Assembly: GCA_030522415.1 (NCBI GenBank)
Contig: CM060127.1
Coordinates: forward strand, 3,265,422 to 3,329,421
DNA length: 64,000 nt
Direction of reading: 5' to 3'
DNA from: Channallabes apus
Lineage: Eukaryota; Chordata; Actinopteri; Siluriformes; Clariidae
Below the pieces are notes generated by a model that was not told where the DNA came from, searched no databases, and saw only the letters and a list, made by a program, of their open reading frames with translations. Below, in pieces: positions 48,720-64,000 of this stretch. The position numbers and the translations under genes were made by a program. Positions within the stretch are counted from its first letter, which is position 1. Every line of letters starts with the position of its first letter.

Positions 48720-49450
48720 TTCTAGAACCTAGGGCCACCATGCTGCTTTGACATTTTAGTGCTAAGTACATAGGAAGGAACTAGAACCTTGCATCATGTT
48801 TTAGTTCAGAGAAGAGTACCAGACGTTTTCAAAATGAATGCAAAATGAATGCTAGTAAATTATCTTTCTAAATTAATGAACCTCTTCTTTTAATTTTGAG
48901 AAGCTGCTTCAAGACGATGTCCATTGTTAAAAGCGCTATATAAATAAAAATGAACTGAAAAATTTAATTGCTAGAATCTTGGTTGAACATACAGTAGGGG
49001 TCTCATGTTGCTTTGATCTTTTAGCTGCAAGTACAGTCTTACAGTAGTTCATATAAACTGATGGCAGAACTTTTTTAGTCCCCAGTAACATTCCATTTAT
49101 TTTATTTAACTAAAAGTTCTAGAACCTTGGTTCAGCCTAAGGTCATTGTGATACTTCAAAGCCCAGCTTATTTCCTAAAAATATTTTAGAGTTCTGGAAC
49201 GTTTTTTGTACATGAGCTAGATTTAGTACTTTGGTAGAACTTAGAGTTGCCACTTTGAAGTTTTACAACAGAGTAGAACTTTTTATAAGAGTAGAAGATT
49301 TTTATAAGAACATTCTGATAGAAGCTCAGGTCATCAGATGTTTTACCTCAAGGTAAAGTTATGGAATACAATTTTTTTGAATTCATTACTCAGATCGTAT
49401 TTGCAGTAGAACTTTACTTGCTCTACAAGACAACGCTAGAAGCCGAGCAA
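48720..49450 (+). repeat. Decayed long-unit repeat
   Basis: Diverged copies of a segment with tagaaccttggttcagcc and catgttgctttgatctttta recur near 48720, 48975, 49120 and 49230. No coding content was seen. Confidence 0.5.
48885..48960 (+). repeat. CR1/Rex1-type LINE or SINE 3' tail
   Basis: The sequence around aagcgctatataaataaaaa followed by a tgaactgaa tail resembles a common fish retroelement 3' end. Only this tail is recognisable. Confidence 0.5.
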
Positions 49451-49751
49451 CTGAAAGAGACAGCAATTTTAATGAATTATAATCACAGTAATAGATTGCT
49501 CAAATAGCGTGTATTGCACATGTGTACACATATATGCACTCTATATACACGGGTGTGTATGTGTGTGTGTGTGTCAGTATGAGTGTGAGTGTGTTGGTGT
49601 ACAGTATGTGTAGCGGTTCGAACTTTGTATTGTACACACCTTGGTATTGTCGTGACATGAAAGCTTCAAGAACAAAAAAAAATAAAGAACAAGATCAAAA
49701 TGAGGAATGTGCTTCGATTAAAATGTTCAACTTCTGCATATCAAGATCACC

Positions 49752-49756
<5 letters not shown>

Positions 49757-49795
<39 letters not shown>
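49757..49795 (+). repeat. (GA)n microsatellite
   Basis: About 19 GA units in non-coding sequence. Confidence 0.95.
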
Positions 49796-49797
<2 letters not shown>

Positions 49798-52700
49798 GGA
49801 TATTAAAAATGCAAAGGTTTTAAAAAGACACCTCCAATCCCATAAAGAGTGTGGTGACAGCGACAAAACACCAGAACGCTGAAGAAAACAAAGACAAAAC
49901 CAAAGAAAGAAAAAAAGAAAATGTACAATAAACCTCGGCGATCATTAGGGCACTACATATATACACAGAACATGAAATATCAATAAATATACACATTTAC
50001 TGAATAGCAAAATAGTGCGAACGCTGACACACGACAGTTCTCCCAGTGTCCACCTGCCATGATAGTCATTTATTATTCATTTGTTATAATTTTTTCTCCT
50101 TTATTTTTTTCCTAAGAAAAATTTGTCCGCCTATTGCTCTCGCTCCAAAAACAGAACAAACAGGGACACGCCCACATCCAACATGGCCGTCTTTCCAATG
50201 CATACCCAAGAACTTTTTTTTTGCAAATATGAGACAAGAACAAGACAAGGTCACAGTATTTCCTGTTTCAACATACATAAACACACAATATGGCGTGTTA
50301 CGGTGTCTCATGTTGACCTGTTGACCTTAAAAAAAAAAAATCCTGCGGGTAACACGTAAGTGCATGTCTGCAGGTGATTGTAGGCACGTGTGCTCTGAAA
50401 TCATGACGGGGAAAAAAAAAAACACCACACAAAAAAAATGGAGTTTTTTTTTTTTTTTTTTACAGAAGTGAATATGTCCGGCTTTTTATTTATTTATTTG
50501 TTTTTTTATTTTACGTGAAGCTGTCGAAAATTTCAGATTTACAACCAACATTTTAAGTAAAAAAAACTAAACAAAGAAGCGCAACACTTCATTTCTGACT
50601 CCAAATAAATAAAGCGGAGAGAGTCAAGAAAGAGCGAAGTCGCAAGGTCCTTGTTTGTTTGTTTGCTTTTTTTTTTCTTAATTTTTTTTTTTAAAGACAA
50701 GAAAATTCGACAAGACGATCCACACCAGACTGAAGGAGAGTGCTGCAATCAGCTCGGGTTCTCTTTCCCCACCCAGAAAAAATGTAAAAAGATTTATGAA
50801 AATTTTATATATGTATCTATTTATATTTTTATATTTATATGGTATATACACGACCCATCAAAAGGGGACAACTCGCCTTTTAACAAATAGAGTTTGTGAT
50901 TAACCAGATCGAAACGTCTTACAATAAAGAAAAAGAACAAAAGTCTGATCCTGAGCTCATTCCTGAAAAATACATCGACCTCACAGTGAAACATGGTGGC
51001 GGGAGCATCACATGTTTGACCTTATGGACATTAACTAAAAGTTAAAACTAAGAAAAAAAAAAGTATTTCATCATCCCTCGAAAGACATTTCTACGCCTTT
51101 CACAAAGTCACCAACACTTCTCACTTCACCTTAACCTGTTTTTGCATTTAACCTCTAGTAAACCTTAGCCAAAATGCAACTGTTTTATATTACACTATGC
51201 GTCACCATGTGCACCACTGACCATCACACCCATACTGTCCTTGCCGTTATAAAAGCGTTCAAAGGCATTCCACTAGATGTTGGTGTGTTTCTGTGGCGGT
51301 TTGTTTTCCTTCAGATGAGCATAAGTGAGCTCAAGAGCTGATACTCGAGGTTTCATTTCCAGTTCAGGCCTAAGCTGATGGTTCAGTGTGAGTCGAGGAC
51401 ACTGGAGATGTTTTTGAGACCTTCAACAACTTTAACACACCATGGAGCTCATCACAGAGCTTCCTTTGTGGAGCTCAAAGGCGGTGACGTCATGCTAGAT
51501 AAGAGCTTAGCTTTCTTAGTTCCTCTCTTAGGGAAACTGTACAGTGAACAGAATCATTCTATACAATTGTGTCCTTAAAATATCATCATCGTGAACATTG
51601 TGAATATTCAGCGCCTGATCCTTGCAAATTGATGGATAAAGAGATGCATCTGTCTGTGGGAACCGTACACACAATCATTCACCAACACCACTTCCACATT
51701 ACAAAAACCCAAGCCTTTTCCACATGTGGGGATCATTAAAGGAGTTCCTGGGAGGCCAGGGTTTCAGATATGAAGCAGGCAGTTTGATAGAAAACTTTCT
51801 ACCTTGATGGTATCCAAGCACTAGGGAACAGCTGGAATAAGTGCATTAGTGTAGCAGGGGTTATAGAGAGACAGAGAGACATTTTTTACTCTCAGAACTG
51901 TGTTGTCACAAGTCCCTTTTTTTTGAATGCCCTTTGTGTGTGTGTGTGTGTGTGTGTGTGTATAATTTGAACACTCTGCAGCACTTTTGCCTCATAGGTC
52001 GCAGGTCAAAGATTCGTTACACGAGTCTGAGTCACTCAATGTTGATTTTCATGTCATTTTTAAAAATGTATTTTCTTTTCGATAGATGGAAAAAAGACTA
52101 AAACAGAAAATTAGTTTGAACATTATAAAATATTGGCACTCAAAATCTGATTTTAGAGTCAAGAGCAATATTTGTGATATTCAATTGTAAAATAAATAAA
52201 TAACGACAAAGAAGAGACCATGTAGGTGACGTAAATGCTTAGTGGCAATCTTCATTATTATTACTATTATTATCATCATTATTCAAAATAAGATAATTTT
52301 TGTTAAACATGTTCGTACACAGTGCTGTCCCAGTATCTGGGAATTTCTGTGTCATTGTAAAGAAACTCATTTTGTAAAAAGAAATGCGAAGTTGTCCCCA
52401 AATTTCAGACGGGTGATGTGTGTATACACAGTAAATAAAAAGAATAATTAAAAAAAAGGTTCCTTTTGTCGTTCCTAAAAAAAGCCTCACATGTCACGCG
52501 GAACCCTTTCTTATAATCTGTACAGAAACAATGAAGACGACATATGAGGTCTAAATGTACACTTCCTTTCTCCCCCTTAAGAGTGTATAGAGTTTATACA
52601 TTTATTATAAACTTATATGAACGAGCAGTGTTATAGAGAAATGCGCCAGGTTAAGCCCCGCCCACATGGAAGATACCCGTTAAAAAAAAAGAATTTACTG

Positions 52701-53781
52701 AAAAAACAAACAAAATATTAATAAAGACATGGACTGAAATCAGCCCGGATGTGACGTTCCTGTAATGACAAACAAACAAACAAACAACCTGTCAATAATC
52801 ACACATGCTTCACTCTTAAACACTTCAAAACGAATCGAGAAAGTGTTAGGAAAATAAAAGTCTTCTGGTGCAAAAACAAAAACAAACAAAAAAAAAAAAA
52901 CAGAAGAGCTCCGTGATTGATCGGAACGGGTGAGCATCAGAGTTAGTGTCTCAGTGGTGTTTGACCTTATTGCCTGGTTTTTTTAAACAATAAAAACATT
53001 ATAAAATATAGATATATATATAATAAGTCTGTAACTATTGTTTTGTGTGTTTCAGGAACAAAAAAACAAACAAACAAATAAACAATAATCCTACCTGCCC
53101 TTAAAACCCTGATGCCACGTTCATCGCGCAGTGACACGACATGACATATACACATCGATATATATATATATCTATATATATGTATATATGCATGTACTGT
53201 ATGTATATAGATATAAAAACCAACCGTTTGTGTTTCCGCACACAGCACATTACACACTTTTATCCGTACAGAATAAAGTCTAAATCGACTGAGCAGTTTA
53301 ACACTGATAGCTGTTTCGGCCTCTTTGTTTGTGTGTTTGCGTGTGTGTGTGTGTGTGTATATATATTTGTGTGTGTTAGATTTTCATAGAAAAACAAGAA
53401 ACATTTTTATATAAAAGTGACCACAGACACTGAATCTTCGGAAGGAAAAATAAAAACGAACAGAAAGCGTTTTTGTGACGAGAGAAAAGAGAAAAGAGTC
53501 GAGTGCGGTTTATGTACAAGGGACAAAAGAGTGACCGATAAACATAAAAGCAACACAAGTTGGTCATTGTCGTCGTCGTCGTTGCACCAGGGCGGTGATA
53601 TAATGTAGCAAGGCTTGAGGTCTGACCTTTGACCCCTGACAGGAGAAGAGTGGAGGAGTCCGGGTTGTGCGTGCTCCAAAAAAACGAAACACCAAAAAAA
53701 AAAAAAAAAAAAAAAAAACGGCTCATTAAGGCAGAGAGGAAATTCTGAACAAAGTCAATGTGTGTTAATGTGGATGTCTGA

Positions 53782-53783
<2 letters not shown>

Positions 53784-53838
<55 letters not shown>
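53784..53838 (+). repeat. (TG)n microsatellite
   Basis: About 27 TG units downstream of the hdac5 stop codon. Confidence 0.95.
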
Positions 53839-53841
<3 letters not shown>

Positions 53842-53924
53842 AAGCATTAATTGTATTTGTAGTATAAAAGGCACCAGATCGGCCCAAATTCCTGTTTAAG
53901 TCAAATACCAGAAACATCCATGTG

Positions 53925-54580
53925 TTTAACTCAGTCAGTGAGTCAGTTATTGATTTGGTGAACCAGTGATTCAATGAGTCAATCCATGAATTAAGTGAGT
54001 CAATCAGTGAGTGAGTGAGAAAGGAGTCAGTCAGTGAGTCAAGGGATTCAGTAGGTGATCAGTGAGTGACTTTGCTGAGTCAGTGATTCAGTCAGAACAT
54101 CATCCAGTAATTCTGTAAGTCTGTTTTAGTGAATTAGGGATTAGTGAGTCAGACTTTCAACGACTGAGTCAGTGAGTCTATGATTCAGTAAGTGACCAAA
54201 TCACAGAGTCATTCAGTGATCCTGTCTGTGTTTCAGTCAATCAGTCAAATGAAGATTAGTGATTCAGACTTTCAGCAATTTATTTAGTGAGTCAGTAATT
54301 TAGTCAGTGTGTCAATTATTTAGAGAGTTACCAAATCAGTGTCATTCAGTGATCATGTCTGTGTTTTAATGAATTAATTATTATTAGTGATTCAGTTTTT
54401 CAGCGAGTCAGTCAGTGAGCCAGTGACACAGTAGGGCATTTAGTAATTCAGTGATTCAGTGAATGAGTCAAAGAGTCATTTAGTGATTCTGTGAGTGTTT
54501 TAGTGAATCAGTTATTAGTGATTCAGACATTCAGTGAGTGAGTCAATGAGTCAGTGATTCAGTAAGTCAATCAGTCGGTG
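53925..54580 (+). repeat. Decayed minisatellite of gtcagtgattca type
   Basis: About 650 bp of imperfect short units built from gagtcagt, gattcagt and relatives. It lies 0.6-1.3 kb beyond the hdac5 stop, within or just past its 3' UTR. Confidence 0.85.
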
Positions 54581-55200
54581 TGCTTTCTTCTTGTGTGGTT
54601 ATGAATCAATCTGTGTGTGTTTGTATGTGATGATTCCTCCAAAAAAAAAAAAAAAAAAAAGTGCCAAAAAAAGGTCACGGGTTCCACCTCCACAAATGGA
54701 CAATTACAAAACACGCACGCACGCACACACACACACATATATACCTGTACATGTGTAATATTCATACACATCTGTGTGCTTTTGTAAGTGTACATAAAGA
54801 TCATCCTTTTCAATGCGGCCTCCGAGCTCCTCCACACGTCGGCGTCTGCACTAAAATCGTTTTTGCGTCTCTTACAGGAAATTTTCCTTTCTCTCACTTT
54901 TTACGCTTCTTTAGCGTGACAACATCCCAGCGTCGTCTCTTGGCGCACGTTCCATAAAAATAAAACGTTTATAAGTAAAAAGTCGGTCCTGCTCCCGGAG
55001 GTGAGTTCGGCGACCCACCCGGTCCTCCTCCTCCTCCTGTTCCTCCTCATGTGGGAGTGGAGCGGAGTTCTGCGTACGTCCATCGAGCAACCTGGAGAAC
55101 GAGTGAAGGAACCGATCAAAGAGCTGCGTGGAAGGAAAGGGCGAGCGTCGCCGCCGAGCAAACGTGGACGCCACGGCGTCGTGATGGACGTCTCCCCGTC

Positions 55201-62228
<7,028 letters not shown>

Positions 62229-62231
62229 CTG

Positions 62232-62236
<5 letters not shown>

Positions 62237-62279
<43 letters not shown>
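62237..62279 (+). repeat. (TG)n microsatellite at an hdac5 acceptor
   Basis: About 21 TG units lying directly upstream, on the coding strand, of the acceptor of the exon at 62184-62228. Confidence 0.95.
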
Positions 62280-62280
<1 letters not shown>

Positions 62281-63549
62281 AAGACAGGAGTCATGATTTG
62301 AATCGAAGATAGTAGCCAAGGTTTTACAAAATTTCCCATGGTCTCAAGAACTTTTTTAGGAACCTTTCCACCAACACTTGCTAAATCAGGACCCCAGGGC
62401 TTTAGGAACCTTTTCAGGAACTTTTTTTTTTTTAACCAACCAAGATTTTATTTTTTCCCGACTGAGCAACCATTTACGGGGCTTAGGAAACTTATGACAG
62501 AAACTCAAGAACAAGAAATTACATGAAGTCAAGAAATGAAATGAACTCAGTAACCATTTTGGGATAACAAAGAACCTTTTCAGGAACACATCGATTTTGT
62601 TCTTAAAATACAAAGGAATTTTCACAAAAAAAAGCCTTTTTCCTATAAACTAGAGAATCCCTTGTTAAAGCACACCATTGCTACATTAACTGTGATTATT
62701 AAAGGTTCTTAAGAAGAGGCGTGGCCTATTTATCTCTTGTCCAGGTTGAGACCTACTGTAGGTGTGGCCTATTTACCTATTTATCTGGACACAATAAAGA
62801 ATTTTGAAGAATCTTTTCAAGAACTTTGAAAAAGGTATGTAGTTAAAAAAAACAAATCCAGGAACTCAAACCCTTTCAGGAAGATATATTCATTTCAGGA
62901 ACTCTGTGAAGAACATTTTTCTTCTTTAGGAAAAAAAAAAAAAAAACTTAACTTTTTTCCCAAGATGTCAAAGAGACCTTTAAGGGATCTCAGGAATGTT
63001 TCAGCAAATGAAGAAACTTTTCAAGAACTTTAAAACGTTGTTTTATGAAGAAATCCAGAAACATTTTCGTAGAATTGTTGCACTGCTTCTTCAGGGTGAT
63101 GAGCTTCAGTTTCTCAAAAAGTTCCAAGTAGGAGACAGGACACATGGCTCGCTGAGGAACCTCTGCAGGAACTCTGAAACCTTGCTGATGTTTCAGGAAC
63201 CACTGAACAAATTTGAACCATTTCATGACCCCCAATATGAGAAAGAAATAAAAAATTTTTTACCAAATTTCTCTCTCCTTCTCCTACATCTCCATATTCA
63301 AAGGGTGTGTAGGATCACATTTGAATTCCAGACACTTGGACAGAGACAAGTGGAGAAGAAGCAGACACAAACTCATACAACAGTGTGTGTGAGAGTGTGA
63401 GAGAAAGACAGGAGCCCAGGTAAGGGGAAATGTTCTCACTGTTCTTACAGTATGTTTGTGGTATTTTAACCTCATTTTCATTAATTCAAGAACCTTCTGA
63501 TGAAACCAGAAGTAATTTTTTCCCCCCGCAGGAACCATTTCTGAGACCA

Positions 63550-63580
<31 letters not shown>

Positions 63581-64000
63581 TAATTTTTGCAAAAACTTAC
63601 TTTAAGTACCCAGTGATCTCTTAAACTATTTGAAGAGATTTAAAAGCTTTCCACAAACTCAAGAAACTTTATTCCTGGTGCTGAGGAACCTTTTCCAGAT
63701 TACAGAAACTGTTTTTAAGGAACTAGAAGAATCCAGAATCGCAGGAAACTCAGGAACTCTTTTAGGGAAGGTAGAACCTTTTAACAAGTTCAAGAACAAA
63801 AGGACATTTTTGTGAACTAGGGAATATTTTTTTTTCATCACAAACTCAAGAACCTTTTCTTGAGATAAGGTTCAAAATTTTCATCTTTTTACAACTCAGG
63901 AGCCAAACGCAACAACTCAAGTAGCTCAGGAACCATTTCAGAATAAAAAGAGAACCCTTTCACAAGCTCAGGAATGGGTTTTTTTGAGGAACCTTTTCAT

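Larger units (their letters stand above)
49800..55200 (-). other. hdac5: Probable long 3' UTR and flank of hdac5
   Basis: No exon of another gene was seen over more than 5 kb directly downstream of the hdac5 stop. Transposons are absent here although frequent on both sides, which suggests constraint. A/T runs and microsatellites are common. The end of the transcript could not be placed. Confidence 0.4.

Noticed and set aside
53925..54580. CRISPR-like regular repeats
   Set aside because: Units are short, diverged and without spacers of constant length, and the genome is vertebrate; this is a decayed minisatellite.

Overview
This window looks like a piece of a teleost fish nuclear genome. It is AT-rich and intron-rich, full of CA/TG microsatellites, and littered with Tc1/mariner, L1-like, Ty3/gypsy, tRNA-SINE and hAT-like elements of fish type. 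The species cannot be fixed from the sequence. No operons, CRISPR arrays or prokaryotic features were seen.

Three host genes were recognised, all on the minus strand. (1) A vWA-domain gene of the VWA3 family (best match VWA3A) has 30 exons from about 29433 down to 7045; every exon junction is phase-consistent. About 1,103 codons are covered and the final exon(s) are not identified. (2) LSM12 is complete in five exons (39163 to 34833). (3) HDAC5 is represented by its 15 most 3' coding exons (62228 to 55201), covering the whole class IIa deacetylase domain and the C-terminus; its 5' part lies beyond the right edge. HDAC5 and LSM12 are also neighbours on human chromosome 17q21.31, which supports the HDAC5 assignment. 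The human gene between them, G6PC3, was not found here.

Layout: 1-2490, non-coding with LINE fragments and a decayed minisatellite; 2494-6033, a young 5'-truncated L1-like element with a 16-bp target duplication; 7045-29433, vwa3a, carrying in one intron a complete Ty3/gypsy chromodomain retrotransposon (9870-15289) with LTRs that look identical, and a dead Tc1 in another; 29434-32880, intergenic with an RFX X-box and a CTCF-like motif; 32880-39163, LSM12; 39164-49500, a nested transposon graveyard (two Tc1 relics, a hAT-like repeat, and an old L1 split by a Tc1); 49500-55200, TE-poor AT-rich sequence, probably the long HDAC5 3' UTR; 55201-64000, HDAC5.

The three host genes are functionally separate: a putative cilium-associated vWA protein, an Lsm-domain RNA-related protein and a chromatin or transcription regulator. 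The most notable structural themes are the very recent gypsy insertion whose single ORF runs from one LTR into the other, CA/TG microsatellites lying directly against many splice sites, several long decayed minisatellite arrays inside introns, and two long hairpin-forming inverted repeats.
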